Below, piece by piece: positions 25,734-36,144 of a stretch of DNA of 64,000 nt; the first letter of the stretch is position 1; every line of letters starts with the position of its first letter. Source of the stretch: Paracoccaceae bacterium (GTDB taxonomy: Bacteria; Pseudomonadota; Alphaproteobacteria; Rhodobacterales; Rhodobacteraceae). Location: contig JABSSD010000151.1 in NCBI GenBank assembly GCA_013214575.1, forward strand, positions 1 through 64,000, in the 5' to 3' direction. Made by a program: the position numbers and the translations under genes. The notes beneath the pieces are model-generated. The model saw only the letters and a list, made by a program, of their open reading frames with translations, had not been told where the DNA came from and made no database searches.

Positions 25734-27038
25734 TCAGGACGCCGGATCCGATTGCAGAAACGCCGGATCCTGATCGCGCCCGATGGCCTGCCAATAGCCG
25801 TCTTCCTCGGCCAGACCTTCGACACTCAGCACGATGCCATCGCGGTTCAAGATATAGAGCGACGGGAAGGCGTCAACCTTTAGTTGTGCGACAGCGGCAT
25901 CTGTTGCATCAAACAGCACCCGAAACGGCACCGATGCTGATTTCAGCTGATCCTCGATCTGATTGCTGTCACGCCAGAAACTGCCGTCCGGATCCTGATC
26001 ATAGGCGGTGATGACATGCACATCTGCGATCCTGTCGGGGGCCAATTGATGCAGCGCTATCAGGTTTTCCAACTCCTGCTGGAACGGACCATTGGTGCGA
26101 TATTCCCCCAGGCAGTAGACCAACAGGAATTGGCCATCTTGCAACGTGCCCAGAGTGTTGGGCAGCGACATCGGCGGGCCATCTGGCCAGGTGCCAAAGG
26201 GATCATGCTGCGGCAGGCGATAATCGAACGGGAAACTCTTGCCCAGCAGCGGCGACCAGAGGATCAGGCCCTCGCGGTTGGCAACCGAGGCGTAAAGACG
26301 GCGCAGCCCGTTCAGTTCCGGGTAGCCTGCCACCGCAGTCTCGGCCATTTCCAGGGCTTCATCGGTGGCGCCAATGCCCAGTTTGATCAGGATCTCAATG
26401 AACCAGATCAGGCCGAAATACTGGCTTGGCATCCGCTCTATGCCCTGTTTCTCACGGTGGTGTTCGGCGGTTTCAATTGCCTTTTGGGCCAAGTCATCCA
26501 ACCCCAGGGCCTTATAGCTCAGCGCCAGTAGGATCATGTTGCCGATATCGTCGGAGGTAAAAATGCGGTCTTGTCGGCGGGCGGGGTTGACGAAGCGGCC
26601 AAACAGGGAGGCGCCAAGCGGCAGCACCGCGCTCTCAAACGCATCCCGCAACCTGGCAAAGTCAGCCCAGTCGCCGTGGTTCCAGATTGCGTGCAACGCC
26701 TGAAAATCGGCGCTTGCGGATTTTATGTCGGCGATCAGCCTATCGTTCACACAGGGGATGACCTTAATGCCATGCGGCCAAGTCCCCGCAGGAATGGACC
26801 AGATCTCGTCGGTCTCGGGGTTCTGGAAGGTGATGTGATCAATGCCGTTGCGTTTGGACCGCAATAAGGCATGATCGGTTGGGGCATCCCCGTCGATCTG
26901 CAGGATGAGCCAGCCCGGCATCAGCCCGATGGCCTCGGCGGGGCTGCCCTGAAAAACCGCGGCAATTTCGCGGCAGGACGAACGGGATTTGGTGACCCGC
27001 GGCAAGGGCCAGGTTTCGGCCGTGAGAGTGCGAAACAA
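25734..27038 (-). CDS. PDZ, helical-repeat and thioredoxin-fold protein lacking a CxxC
   Basis: A 434-residue protein with three parts. Residues 25-75 look like a PDZ-type domain (VFQGSPAEAIGLMPGWLILQ). Residues 150-265 are helical and TPR-like (MILLALSYKALGLDDLAQKA). Residues 280-420 follow an AhpC/TlpA thioredoxin fold ending with VDAFPSLYILNRDGIVL. The position normally holding WCxxC reads LVYCLGEYRTNGPF, so a redox-active pair is absent. No signal peptide is seen. Initiation is uncertain: an in-frame TAA lies just upstream, and the first usual codon is TTG 27038 without a clear ribosome site. Confidence 0.7.
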   Translation of the reverse strand: MFRTLTAETWPLPRVTKSRSSCREIAAVFQGSPAEAIGLMPGWLILQIDGDAPTDHALLRSKRNGIDHITFQNPETDEIWSIPAGTWPHGIKVIPCVNDRLIADIKSASADFQALHAIWNHGDWADFARLRDAFESAVLPLGASLFGRFVNPARRQDRIFTSDDIGNMILLALSYKALGLDDLAQKAIETAEHHREKQGIERMPSQYFGLIWFIEILIKLGIGATDEALEMAETAVAGYPELNGLRRLYASVANREGLILWSPLLGKSFPFDYRLPQHDPFGTWPDGPPMSLPNTLGTLQDGQFLLVYCLGEYRTNGPFQQELENLIALHQLAPDRIADVHVITAYDQDPDGSFWRDSNQIEDQLKSASVPFRVLFDATDAAVAQLKVDAFPSLYILNRDGIVLSVEGLAEEDGYWQAIGRDQDPAFLQSDPAS

Positions 27039-27103
27039 TCTGAAGTCTTTCTGGAAAAATTGAATTACTGTCTGTAGTTGAACACTACGTTTGGTTGGGG
27101 AAA

Positions 27104-27126
27104 ATTGACAAGTTTATTCTGTCAAT
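27104..27126. promoter_or_regulatory. Inverted repeat upstream of lysK
   Basis: ATTGACA (27104-27110), 9-base spacer, TGTCAAT (27120-27126), in the divergent region between the PDZ/thioredoxin-fold gene and lysK. The left arm includes a TTGACA that could itself be a -35 element. Confidence 0.4.
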
Positions 27127-27283
27127 CAGGCGGCAGTCGCTGATTTCTTGTCGGCGATGGGGGATGGGGAGCTGGCAAATATTGACTCATGCTGCACTAG
27201 CACAATAGACCAAGCCAGTCGGCTGCATAGGGTAGCCTTGATACGCAATGCGGCCCGATCCGGGTCCGCCGATGGAGAACAAC

Positions 27284-28927
27284 ATGTCTGATCTGCGCGA
27301 AACTGCTCTGCAGAGCAAAGCCTGGCCGTTTGAAGAAGCCCGCAAGGTGCTCAAACGTTTTGCTAAGGGCGCGCCGGAAAAGGGCTTTGTTTTGTTCGAG
27401 ACCGGCTATGGCCCGTCCGGCCTGCCGCATATCGGCACCTTTGGCGAGGTGGCCCGCACCACTATGGTCAAACGCGCCTTTGAGCTGATCAGCGACATCC
27501 CGACCAAACTGGTGTGTTTCTCGGATGATCTGGACGGTATGCGCAAGGTGCCGGGCAATGTCCCAAATGCCGAAAGCCTGCATGAACACATGCAAAAGCC
27601 GCTGACCTCGGTGCCGGATCCGTTTGGCACCCATGAAAGCTTTGGCCATCACAACAACGCCATGCTGCGCCGGTTTCTGGATACCTTTGGCTTTGAATAC
27701 GAATTCATCTCGGCCGCCGAATTCTATCGCTCGGGCCAGTTCGACGAGGTGCTGAAGCGCGCCGTTGATAAATACGACGAGGTGATGGCGGTGATGCTGA
27801 AAAGCTTGCGCGAAGAGCGCGCGGCGACCTATTCGATCTTCCTGCCGATCCACCCCGAGACCGGCCGGGTGATGTATGTGCCGATGAAAAAGGTCTGCGC
27901 TGAGACTTACACCATCACCTTTGATGATGAGGACGGCAAGGAATGGACGCTGCCGGTCACCGGCGGCAACGTTAAACTGCAGTGGAAGCCGGACTTTGGC
28001 GCCCGCTGGGCGGCGCTGGGCGTCGATTTTGAGATGTACGGCAAGGACCACAGCACCAATACGCCGATCTATGACAGCATCTGCCGCATTCTGGGCCATC
28101 GCCCGCCGGACCACTTCACCTATGAATTGTTCCTGGACGCCTCGGGTCAGAAGATCTCAAAAACCTCAGGCAATGGGATTTCGATCGACGAATGGCTGAC
28201 CTATGCCAGCGCTGAGAGCCTGACCTATTTCATGTATCTCAAGCCGAAGACGGCCAAGCGGATGCATTTCGACGTGATCCCCAAGGCGGTGGACGAGTAT
28301 CACCAGCAGCTGCGGGCCTATCACGGGCAGGACGCCAAAGCGCAGCTGAACAACCCAGTCTGGCACATCCACGGCGGCGAGGTTCCGCAGTCGGACATGG
28401 TGGTGCCCTTTGCCATGCTGCTGAATATCGCCAGCGTGTCCAACGCCGAGGACAAGGAAACCCTGTGGGGCTTCATCAATAAATATGCCCCCGACGCAAC
28501 CGCGGAGGCCAACCCGACCCTGGATCAGGCGGCGGGCTTTGCGGTGGCTTACTTCAACGACTTTGTGAAACCGGCCAAAGTGTACCGTTTGGCGACAGAT
28601 CAGGAACGCGCCGCCCTGTCCGATCTGGCCGAGGCGCTGAAGTCGCCCGATGCGGCGCTGGCCGCGATTGCCAAGAAGAACGCGCTGGACGGCAAGAACG
28701 TGGGGCTGCCAGAGGTCGATTTTGGCAGTGATGAATTCCTGCAGTCGGTGGTGTTTGCCATCGGTAAGATCCACGGGTTCGAGCCGCTGCGGGCTTGGTT
28801 CTCGGCGATCTACGAGGTGCTGTTGGGGGCCACGCAAGGCCCGCGTTTTGGTGGCTTTATTGCGCTGTATGGCGTCGAAGAGACGATTGCGCTGATCGAC
28901 AAGGCGCTGGCCGGCGATCTGGTCTGA
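27284..28927 (+). CDS. lysK: Lysyl-tRNA synthetase, class I
   Basis: Charges tRNA-Lys. This is the archaeal-type class I enzyme, which replaces the class II LysRS in Rhodobacterales and a few other bacteria. The 547 residues carry the HIGH motif in [15 protein letters not shown] and the KMSKS motif as [11 protein letters not shown]. The segment [15 protein letters not shown] is also characteristic. ATG 27284 is preferred over 27272 because GGAG lies 6 bases ahead of it. It is convergent with a chemoreceptor, with a strong hairpin in between. Confidence 0.95.
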   Translation: MSDLRETALQSKAWPFEEARKVLKRFAKGAPEKGFVLFETGYGPSGLPHIGTFGEVARTTMVKRAFELISDIPTKLVCFSDDLDGMRKVPGNVPNAESLHEHMQKPLTSVPDPFGTHESFGHHNNAMLRRFLDTFGFEYEFISAAEFYRSGQFDEVLKRAVDKYDEVMAVMLKSLREERAATYSIFLPIHPETGRVMYVPMKKVCAETYTITFDDEDGKEWTLPVTGGNVKLQWKPDFGARWAALGVDFEMYGKDHSTNTPIYDSICRILGHRPPDHFTYELFLDASGQKISKTSGNGISIDEWLTYASAESLTYFMYLKPKTAKRMHFDVIPKAVDEYHQQLRAYHGQDAKAQLNNPVWHIHGGEVPQSDMVVPFAMLLNIASVSNAEDKETLWGFINKYAPDATAEANPTLDQAAGFAVAYFNDFVKPAKVYRLATDQERAALSDLAEALKSPDAALAAIAKKNALDGKNVGLPEVDFGSDEFLQSVVFAIGKIHGFEPLRAWFSAIYEVLLGATQGPRFGGFIALYGVEETIALIDKALAGDLV

Positions 28928-28975
28928 TCCCACGTATCGGATCGCAGCTATGCGGAGAGAAGCAGGCGTTTAGAC

Positions 28976-29017
28976 CAATATCCCGCAGTGTCCCTTGGTG
29001 GACGCTGCGGGATATTG
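28976..29017. terminator. Long stem-loop between convergent genes
   Basis: CAATATCCCGCAGTGTCC (28976-28993) pairs with GGACGCTGCGGGATATTG (29000-29017): 18 pairs with one G-T. It has no T run on either strand. Confidence 0.7.
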
Positions 29018-29027
29018 CCATGCGACG

Positions 29028-30977
29028 TTAGAAGTTCTCCCAGACATCTTTTGATGGCGACGCTTCGTTGACGGCCCTTGCGCGGGGCGGTCTCTCTGGT
29101 TCGCTATCCCAACCTGTTCCGTGCGCCGCTGGGGCGACATTTGCGAGAGCAGGTTTGCTGTTGCCCTGGCGGCTTTTGTTGCCATCAATGTTGAAATGCG
29201 CCACCAGGTCGGCCAGCTTGCTGGCATCTGTGTTCAGCAAGTGGCTGGCTGCGGTGGCTTCTTCGACCATGGCGGCGTTCTGCTGGGTGACCTGATCCAA
29301 CTGGGTCACGCCCATGTTGATCTCGTCCAAACCGGTGGACTGTTCGGCGGATCCAACGGCAATTTCGGATACCAGTTGCGAGATATGGCCGACGCGGGTG
29401 ACGATGCTGTTCAGGGCCTCACCCGCCTTGCCAACCAGATCTACGCCATGCTCGACCTGCTTGGAGCTGTCGACGATCAGCGTTTTGATCTCCATCGCCG
29501 CATCCGAGGACCGCTGCGCCAGGGCCCGCACCTCTGAGGCGACCACAGCAAAGCCGCGACCGGCTTCGCCAGCCCGTGCCGCTTCGACGCCGGCATTCAG
29601 CGCCAGCAGGTTGGTCTGAAAGGCGATGTCGTCGATCACGCCGATGATCTGGCCGATGTGACGAGAAGATTTCTCAATCTCGGTCATTGCCGACACCGCG
29701 TGCCGCACCACCTTGTCACTTTCAATCGCCTCAGTTTTTGCTTGGTTGACAATGGCCTCCACGCTGTGTGCCCCATCGGCAGCGGATTTGACGCTTGCTG
29801 TCATTTGCTCTAGGGCCGCCGCCGTCTGCTCCAGCGTTGCCGCCTGGCTTTCGGTGCGCTCCGACAGTTCGCTCGACGCTCGGTTTATCTCGGTTGCGCC
29901 ACTGCGGATACTTGCAGCCGAACTGATCACCTCAACAATGGTTGAGCTAAGGGTCTTCAGCGTGCGATTGAAATCGCTTCGCAGTTGCTCATGGTCGGCA
30001 GGAAATGGTTCGACAAGTGGTCTCGAGAAGTCACCTTTTGCCAAATCGTCCAACCCGTGACTTAGTTTCTCGACCACTTGTTGCTGTTCTTGTTGCTGCA
30101 CGGAGCGTTGTTCCTCAGCGCTACGTGCCCGCTTTAGGTCGTCTCTCAAACTGACCAGCGTCTGGCCGATCTTGCCAAGCTCGTCGCCACGTTCCGCTGA
30201 TGTGATTTCTCCGTCCAGATCACCTGCAGACACGGCTTCCATGTCTTTGCAAATTTCGGCGATCGGGCGGGTGATGGTTCGGGTGGTGAATAACACAACC
30301 AGCATCATGCCAAGCCCGGCCAGTGCCACACCAATCAGGATGTTGCGGGTCAGGACATTTGAGGCAGTCAGTGAGGTCTGGATATTCTCGCGCACCTCAA
30401 GAACTCCGCGCACATCGCCCACCTGCCAACCAACCTTCGGCGTGTCTGGGTGGGAATTGTGGCAAGAGACGCAGCCCTCGTCTACCATGCGGTCAGCCAC
30501 CGCGACTCTCAAATAGGTTTCTCCGTTTTCTACTTCGCGGCGTTTGTAGGTGCCGTCCGGATTTTTGTTCAGGTACGCCCAGGCCTCTTGCATGAAATCG
30601 TCCATTTGGCGGTCCGCTCTGCCCGGAAACGGAAAGGCGCTATAAAGGGACAAGCTGAGACCCTGTTTTGCAAACAGGCTGCTTAGGTCATGTACAAAAG
30701 TTGCTGGCAGGGGGATTACGCTGGGGTCGTTTTTATGGTCGATCCCTGCCGATATATCAGTCGAATTCTTGACGTCCTTGACCACATTCTGGGTGTAGTA
30801 GCCGCGGATTGCTTTGATCTGGTTGACCACATTGGTTGCCGAGGACGTCGCAAAGTCAATCGTGTTCTTTTCTAGAACGCGTGGAATGGCTGCCCAGGCG
30901 ATACCAATGCAAAGTATGACAAATAGGGGGATTGGCATGGTCAATCGAAAGGCGATTGACTGTATCATCTTCTGCAT
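29028..30977 (-). CDS. Methyl-accepting chemotaxis protein with CxxCH haem-type sensor domain
   Basis: A transmembrane chemoreceptor of 649 residues. The start at 30977 is taken because GGAG lies 8 bases upstream and the first helix (LTMPIPLFVILCIGIAW) follows immediately. The periplasmic part resembles the Tll0287-like/DUF3365 sensor fold and contains CVSCHNSHPD (Cys169-His173), a c-type haem attachment motif; redox or gas sensing is therefore likely. A second membrane helix, a HAMP domain (RTITRPIAEICKDMEAVSAG) and a long signalling domain with the hairpin tip [20 protein letters not shown] follow. The C-terminus VWENF resembles the NWETF tether for CheR/CheB. Its signalling half is a near copy of the next gene upstream. 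Confidence 0.92.
   Translation of the reverse strand: MQKMIQSIAFRLTMPIPLFVILCIGIAWAAIPRVLEKNTIDFATSSATNVVNQIKAIRGYYTQNVVKDVKNSTDISAGIDHKNDPSVIPLPATFVHDLSSLFAKQGLSLSLYSAFPFPGRADRQMDDFMQEAWAYLNKNPDGTYKRREVENGETYLRVAVADRMVDEGCVSCHNSHPDTPKVGWQVGDVRGVLEVRENIQTSLTASNVLTRNILIGVALAGLGMMLVVLFTTRTITRPIAEICKDMEAVSAGDLDGEITSAERGDELGKIGQTLVSLRDDLKRARSAEEQRSVQQQEQQQVVEKLSHGLDDLAKGDFSRPLVEPFPADHEQLRSDFNRTLKTLSSTIVEVISSAASIRSGATEINRASSELSERTESQAATLEQTAAALEQMTASVKSAADGAHSVEAIVNQAKTEAIESDKVVRHAVSAMTEIEKSSRHIGQIIGVIDDIAFQTNLLALNAGVEAARAGEAGRGFAVVASEVRALAQRSSDAAMEIKTLIVDSSKQVEHGVDLVGKAGEALNSIVTRVGHISQLVSEIAVGSAEQSTGLDEINMGVTQLDQVTQQNAAMVEEATAASHLLNTDASKLADLVAHFNIDGNKSRQGNSKPALANVAPAAHGTGWDSEPERPPRARAVNEASPSKDVWENF
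29220..30020 (-). repeat. Direct repeat of MCP signalling domain, copy 1
   Basis: Nearly identical to 31414-32214 at a constant offset of 2194 bases with no length difference at the points checked. It encodes the signalling domains of the two chemoreceptors. Confidence 0.85.
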
Positions 30978-31150
30978 GTCGGGCGCTCCATTTAGTCCAA
31001 GCGGATGCTGCTGCCATTCTGGGTTCAGGATGTCGAGCATCCCTGGCGGGCACATCTTTGGGCTCACATTCATATTGTAAGCGTGGAGCTACCGTAAAAC
31101 CGTTACGCATGCCTTAAGCCGACACGGATGCCGACTGACCTGTTTTGGCT

Positions 31151-31192
31151 GTTACACGGGCCTGTATCTGGTCTGTATCTGGCCTGTGTAAC
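31151..31192. promoter_or_regulatory. Imperfect palindrome between the two chemoreceptor genes
   Basis: GTTACACGGGCC (31151-31162) and GGCCTGTGTAAC (31181-31192) pair with one mismatch around a loop holding two TCTGTATC-like direct repeats. It begins 18 bases past the upstream receptor's stop in the direction of transcription. It may attenuate or process the shared transcript. Confidence 0.45.
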
Positions 31193-31209
31193 GCCGGTTG
31201 AGGCCTGTA

Positions 31210-33582
31210 CTAGAAGTCCTGCCAGTCTCCGGCTGAACCGGGGGATTCGTTTGCGGACCTTGCGCGGGGCAGTCTCTCTGGTTCGCTGTCCCAACCTGTT
31301 CCATGCGCTGTTGAGGCGGCCCCTTCATCGGTATCTTCGGTGACAGGTCGCCGACCACTCTGCTGGCCACTGTGGCCCTCAATGCTGAAATGTGAGACCA
31401 CCTTGGACAGTTTGCTGGCATCAGAGATCAGCAAATGGCCGGCGGCGGTGGCCTGTTCCACCATGGCGGCATTTTGCTGGGTGACCTGATCCAACTGGGT
31501 AACACCTATGTTGATTTCGTTCAGCCCGGTGGACTGTTCGGCGGATCCAACTGCAATTTCGGACACCAGTTGCGAGATATGGCCGACGCGGGTTACGATG
31601 CTGTTCAGGGCCTCGCCCGCTTTGCCGACCAGGTTTACGCCATGCTCGACCTGCTTGGAGCTGTCGACGATCAGCGTTTTGATCTCCATCGCCGCATCCG
31701 AGGAGCGCTGCGCCAGGGCGCGCACCTCTGAGGCCACAACGGCAAAGCCGCGACCGGCTTCGCCAGCCCGTGCCGCTTCGACGCCGGCATTCAGCGCCAG
31801 CAGGTTGGTCTGAAAGGCGATGTCGTCGATCACGCCGATAATCTGGCTGATGTGGCGGGCCGATTCCTCAATCTCGGTCATCGCCGAAACGGCCTGCTGC
31901 ACCACCTTGTCGCTCTCTTCTGCTTCTAACTTGGCTTCGTTGACGATGTTTTCCACGCTGTGGGCCCCATCGGCGGCGGATTTGACGCTTGCCGTCATTT
32001 GCTCGAGTGCCGCCGCCGTCTGCTCCAGCGTGGCCGCCTGACTTTCGGTGCGTTGCGACAAATCATCCGAGGCGCGGCTGATCTCGGTGGCGCCGCCGCG
32101 GATGCTTTCAGCCGAACTGATCACCTCAACGATGGTTGAGCGAAGCGTTTTCAGGGTGCGATTAAAGTCGTTGCGCAGTTGCTCATGGTCGGCAGGAAAG
32201 GGTTTGACCAGCGGCTGCGACAGGTCGCCGTTGGCCAGGTTGAGCAGACCGCCGCTCAATTGCTCGACAACATCGCGTTGTTGATCTTGCTGTTGTTTGA
32301 CGTCCTGTTGCGCCAATGATGCGGCTTTCAACTCCGTTTTGAAGCCTTCCAGGGTGCGGGCGATGGTGCCAAATTCATCCCGCGAATCTGCGCCGGCAAC
32401 CGGGCTATCATAATCTTTCTGCGCTATCTGTTCGACACTGCGCGCCAGTGAGACGACACGGCGGGAAATGCCGCGTGCGGCGAACCAAGATAACAGGGCA
32501 ACGATCAACGAAACCACCAGGACTTGCAGCACCGACGAGCGGAGCATTTTGTTTTCGGTGGCCAGCGCCTCGGCACTGTCGATCTCCAACACGATGCCCC
32601 AGGTTTTGCCTCTGAATGTAAATGGGATTGATTCAGCTTCGACCAATTGATCTGTTAGCCCTTTGACACCGGACAAGGAATGGTGTCCTTCCAGAAAGGA
32701 TTCTGAAATTTGTGATAAGTTGGGCAATGGATCCAGAATTTGATGGCCATCAGCATGTGGTGATGCCGTCAGGGCAACCCCATCTTCCCGTACCAGATAG
32801 ACCAATCCAGTTTCGCCAAGAATGCTTGATTGAGACAAAATATCAGACATGTGATCGATTGGGATTTGAAGGACAAATACCCCGAGCAGTTCACCATTGC
32901 GGAAAACCGGAGTGGAAATGAACATGGCAGCTGCCCCGTGGCTGGGAGCATAGGCCGCCATCGAGGTTAAATGAACTTCGCCTTCAGGCAGTGTCAAAGC
33001 CGCGCGAAATGCCTCTCCCAGCCCAGAGGTGCTATAGGGGCCGGACTGGAAATTGGTGGCGAAATCGTCTTCTTTGTATACCGAATAGATCAGGTCGCCC
33101 TGCGGATTCAGGAGGAAAAGATCATAATACTCCAGTTCGCGTTGGAAGGTTTGAAACCCCGGATGATACTCTTGATGCAGGTTTGACCAAAGCGACTGAT
33201 CGGTGGCCACTATGAGTTCATCCTTTTCACCCAGAGGATTGGGGTTATCGAATATATAGGCGTTGCGAAGATGCTCTCCGGGTGAGTCACCCAGTTTTTG
33301 CCAGGCCATGTCAAATTCGACCAAGGCGGATGCAATGCTCTTGCTGGCACCGATGGATCGGGTTTCAGTTTCCACCCGTTCCAGCCAGTCTTTCAGCGCG
33401 CTGCGCCGTTCAGATAACAGCGTATAAAAGGCCGCCTCACGATTTTCTTTCAGCGCCGAATGGGATTGCCAAGTGTAAATAAACCCTGATGCTATTGTCA
33501 GCATGATCGTAGGCAAGGCAATCAAGAGCGGTAATTTTTTGCTCAACCGGAGGCCGTTCCATAGTGAGACTAGGCTGGTCAT
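31210..33582 (-). CDS. Methyl-accepting chemotaxis protein with large Cache-type sensor
   Basis: A 790-residue chemoreceptor. Helix one ([20 protein letters not shown], about 17-36) is followed by a periplasmic domain of about 310 residues whose strands ([55 protein letters not shown]) look like a double-Cache ligand-binding module. A second helix ([19 protein letters not shown]), HAMP and signalling domain follow, with the tip [20 protein letters not shown]. The C-terminal DWQDF resembles a CheR/CheB tether. It lies directly upstream of the haem-type receptor on the same strand, 136 bases apart. The ligand is unknown. Confidence 0.92.
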   Translation of the reverse strand: MTSLVSLWNGLRLSKKLPLLIALPTIMLTIASGFIYTWQSHSALKENREAAFYTLLSERRSALKDWLERVETETRSIGASKSIASALVEFDMAWQKLGDSPGEHLRNAYIFDNPNPLGEKDELIVATDQSLWSNLHQEYHPGFQTFQRELEYYDLFLLNPQGDLIYSVYKEDDFATNFQSGPYSTSGLGEAFRAALTLPEGEVHLTSMAAYAPSHGAAAMFISTPVFRNGELLGVFVLQIPIDHMSDILSQSSILGETGLVYLVREDGVALTASPHADGHQILDPLPNLSQISESFLEGHHSLSGVKGLTDQLVEAESIPFTFRGKTWGIVLEIDSAEALATENKMLRSSVLQVLVVSLIVALLSWFAARGISRRVVSLARSVEQIAQKDYDSPVAGADSRDEFGTIARTLEGFKTELKAASLAQQDVKQQQDQQRDVVEQLSGGLLNLANGDLSQPLVKPFPADHEQLRNDFNRTLKTLRSTIVEVISSAESIRGGATEISRASDDLSQRTESQAATLEQTAAALEQMTASVKSAADGAHSVENIVNEAKLEAEESDKVVQQAVSAMTEIEESARHISQIIGVIDDIAFQTNLLALNAGVEAARAGEAGRGFAVVASEVRALAQRSSDAAMEIKTLIVDSSKQVEHGVNLVGKAGEALNSIVTRVGHISQLVSEIAVGSAEQSTGLNEINIGVTQLDQVTQQNAAMVEQATAAGHLLISDASKLSKVVSHFSIEGHSGQQSGRRPVTEDTDEGAASTAHGTGWDSEPERLPRARSANESPGSAGDWQDF
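31414..32214 (-). repeat. Direct repeat of MCP signalling domain, copy 2
   Basis: Partner of 29220-30020. Both genes also share the tail motif [12 protein letters not shown] then PRAR, outside the methylation helices, so the duplication covered the whole C-terminal half. Confidence 0.85.
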
Positions 33583-33930
33583 GATAGCGGATCTCTCTTC
33601 TAACAGGTGTTACTATTTACAGGGCCGAACGAACTCATGGCCTGGCAATAAACTGTTCTTAATTCATTTCAGGGGCGTTAATATTGCGAGATTCGGTGAA
33701 TTATTATGCAATTAAAGATTGCAATCAATCACTTGAGGTGCACGCGGCCAGCCTCTTTATTGGCCTGCCTAGGCGGGCGACGCTGGAATCTCTCGGCCGC
33801 AAAGTAGTTTTAAAGCGAATTCAGCTCGGGCACCGCTGGGGGGAGGACAGGCTGTCGCTGCCAAAATCATGCAGCCAAAAAAAAGGCGCCCGGATGCGGA
33901 CGCCTTCTTTCAATTCAATGGAAACAACTG
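33583..33930. other. Gap between chemoreceptor promoter and icd terminator
   Basis: It holds the leader of the chemoreceptor gene (AT-rich, 33590-33720) and the icd terminator. A plus-strand frame at 33684-33941 has no ribosome site and runs through the terminator, so it is not called. Confidence 0.5.
33877..33912 (-). terminator. Intrinsic terminator of icd
   Basis: On the minus strand, GGCG-CCG type arms (33885-33905) form a hairpin, followed by eight T (the A run at 33877-33884). Confidence 0.85.
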
Positions 33931-36144
33931 TCAGCCGATGATCGCGTTCAGGGTGGCGCTGGGGCGCATCACGGCGGCTGTCTTGGTCGGGTCGGTGTGG
34001 AAATATCCGCCCAGATCAGCCGGTTTCCCCTGTGCCGCTGCCAGCTCAGCCAGGATCTGCTGTTCTTTGGCCGCCAGGTCGGCTGCAACCGGAGCAAAAT
34101 GCGCCGCCAGATCACCATCGTCTGACTGTGCGGCCAGTGCCTCGGCCCAGTAGCGGGCGAACCAGTAGTGGCTGTCACGGTTGTCGGGCTCACCCACCTT
34201 GCGTGACGGCGAGCGGTTGTTGTCCAGAATGCCCTGAGTCGCGGCCTCGGCTGCAACCCCCAGAATGCCGGCCTTGGCATTGCCCTGGCTATCGGCCAGG
34301 AAGTTCAGGCTTTCACCCAGGGCGCAGAATTCACCCATTGAATCCCAGCGCAGGTGGTTTTCCTCAACCAGCTGCTGCACGTGCTTGGGGGCAGAGCCAC
34401 CGGCACCGGTTTCAAACAAGCCGCCACCGTTCATCAGCTTGACGATCGACAGCATCTTGGCCGAGGTGCCCAGTTCCAGGATCGGGAACAGATCGGTCAG
34501 ATAGTCGCGCAGCACATTGCCGGTGATGGCGATGCTGTCGTTGCCTGCGGTGATGGTCTTCAGCGATTGCGCCGTGGCTTCGCGCGGGGTCATGATCTGG
34601 AACTTGGCGGCGACACCAGCCGCGGCCAGCGCCGGGGTGACATAGGCGATCAGCTGCGCATCATGGGCGCGACCTGCGTCCAGCCAGAAGATCGATTCCG
34701 ACCCGGTCAGACGCTGACGGTCCAGCGCCAGCTCGATCCAGTTCTCAATCGGAGCCTTCTTGGCAGTGCAGGCGCGCCAGATGTCACCCGCCTCAACGTC
34801 ATGGCTGTGCAGAGTGTCGCCATTGGCCAGAACCACCCGGATCACACCGTCTGCCGGGGCCTCAAATGTGGTGGGATGGGAGCCGTATTCTTCGGCCTTC
34901 TGCGCCATCAGACCGACGTTGGCAACCGAGCCAGCGGTGGTGACGTCCAGCGCCCCGTTGGCTTTGAAGAAGTTGATCGCTTCGTCATAGATGGTGGCAT
35001 AGCACCGGTCGGGGATCAGGCAATTGGTGTCGCCCTTGTTGCCAGCACCGTCCCAGCCTTTACCACCAGCGCGGATAATCGCCGGCATCGAGGCGTCGAT
35101 GATCACATCGGACGGAACATGCAGGTTGGTGATGCCCTTGTCGCTGTCGACCATATACATGGCAGGACGATCCGCGTTCACCGCATCGATGGCAGCCATG
35201 ATCTCGGCGTTGTCTGCTACGCGGTCCAGCAAGTCACCCATGCCGGAATTTGCGTTCACACCCAGAGCCTCCAGCTCAGCGCCGAATTTGTCAAACACTG
35301 GCGCCAGCCAGGCCTTAACCGCGTGGCCAAAGATGATCGGGTCGGAGACCTTCATCATGGTGGCCTTCATGTGCAGCGAGAACATGGTGCCGTCGGCCTT
35401 GGTGTCCTCAATCGCACCAGTCAGGAAGGTTGCCAGTGCTTTGGCGGACATGAAGGTCGCATCGGCAATGGTGCCTTCTTCCAGCGGCCAGCTGTCTTTC
35501 AACGTGGTCACAGCGCCATCTTTGCCGACGAATTCGATCTTCGCGTCACCGGCCTGAGCGGCAGTGATGGTGGCGGCTTTCTCGTTGGCGTAAAAGTCAT
35601 TGGCCGGCATCGACGAGACTTTGGTTTTGCTGTCGCTGGACCATTTTCCCATCGAATGCGGGTTGTTCTGGGCGTAGGTCTTCACCGCTTTGGCGGCGCG
35701 GCGGTCCGAGTTGCCTTCGCGCAGAACCGGGTTCACTGCCGAGCCTTTGATCGCGTCATAGCCAGCGCGAACGGATTTTTCGGCGTCGGTTGCGGGCTCT
35801 TCGGGGTAATCCGGCAGCGCGTAGCCCTGCGATTGCAGCTCGGCGACTGCGGCAAGCAACTGCGGCACCGAAGCCGAGATATTCGGCAGTTTGATGACAT
35901 TGGCCTCTGGTGTTTTCACCAATGTGCCCAGCTCGGCCAGATCGTTGATTTGGCGCTGCGCCTCGGTCAGGCTGTCGGGAAAGGCGGAAAGAATGCGGGC
36001 GGCCAGCGAAATATTCTTGGTGCCAATGTTGACGCCTGCGGCCGCCGCAAAGGTGCGGATGATGGGCAGCAGCGATGCACTGGCCAACTCGGGCGCTTCG
36101 TCTACGATGGTATACAATACGTCGGGGTTAGATTTATCTGACAT
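33931..36144 (-). CDS. icd: Isocitrate dehydrogenase, NADP-dependent, monomeric
   Basis: TCA-cycle enzyme converting isocitrate to 2-oxoglutarate with NADPH formation. At 737 residues it is the large single-chain type, unrelated in length to the 400-residue dimeric enzyme. Recognisable family segments include [20 protein letters not shown] at the N-terminus, [35 protein letters not shown] and the cofactor region [16 protein letters not shown]. Near the C-terminus, [19 protein letters not shown] is conserved. It is transcribed alone and ends in a good terminator; its promoter region is shared with the divergent nrtS gene. Confidence 0.96.
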   Translation of the reverse strand: MSDKSNPDVLYTIVDEAPELASASLLPIIRTFAAAAGVNIGTKNISLAARILSAFPDSLTEAQRQINDLAELGTLVKTPEANVIKLPNISASVPQLLAAVAELQSQGYALPDYPEEPATDAEKSVRAGYDAIKGSAVNPVLREGNSDRRAAKAVKTYAQNNPHSMGKWSSDSKTKVSSMPANDFYANEKAATITAAQAGDAKIEFVGKDGAVTTLKDSWPLEEGTIADATFMSAKALATFLTGAIEDTKADGTMFSLHMKATMMKVSDPIIFGHAVKAWLAPVFDKFGAELEALGVNANSGMGDLLDRVADNAEIMAAIDAVNADRPAMYMVDSDKGITNLHVPSDVIIDASMPAIIRAGGKGWDGAGNKGDTNCLIPDRCYATIYDEAINFFKANGALDVTTAGSVANVGLMAQKAEEYGSHPTTFEAPADGVIRVVLANGDTLHSHDVEAGDIWRACTAKKAPIENWIELALDRQRLTGSESIFWLDAGRAHDAQLIAYVTPALAAAGVAAKFQIMTPREATAQSLKTITAGNDSIAITGNVLRDYLTDLFPILELGTSAKMLSIVKLMNGGGLFETGAGGSAPKHVQQLVEENHLRWDSMGEFCALGESLNFLADSQGNAKAGILGVAAEAATQGILDNNRSPSRKVGEPDNRDSHYWFARYWAEALAAQSDDGDLAAHFAPVAADLAAKEQQILAELAAAQGKPADLGGYFHTDPTKTAAVMRPSATLNAIIG

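Noticed and set aside
33684-33941. Small plus-strand frame between the chemoreceptor and icd
   Set aside because: No ribosome site; it runs through the icd terminator and into icd.
34354-36141. 595-codon plus-strand frame opposite icd
   Set aside because: Antisense shadow of the monomeric isocitrate dehydrogenase gene; repetitive Gly/His/Gln-rich translation without a known fold.
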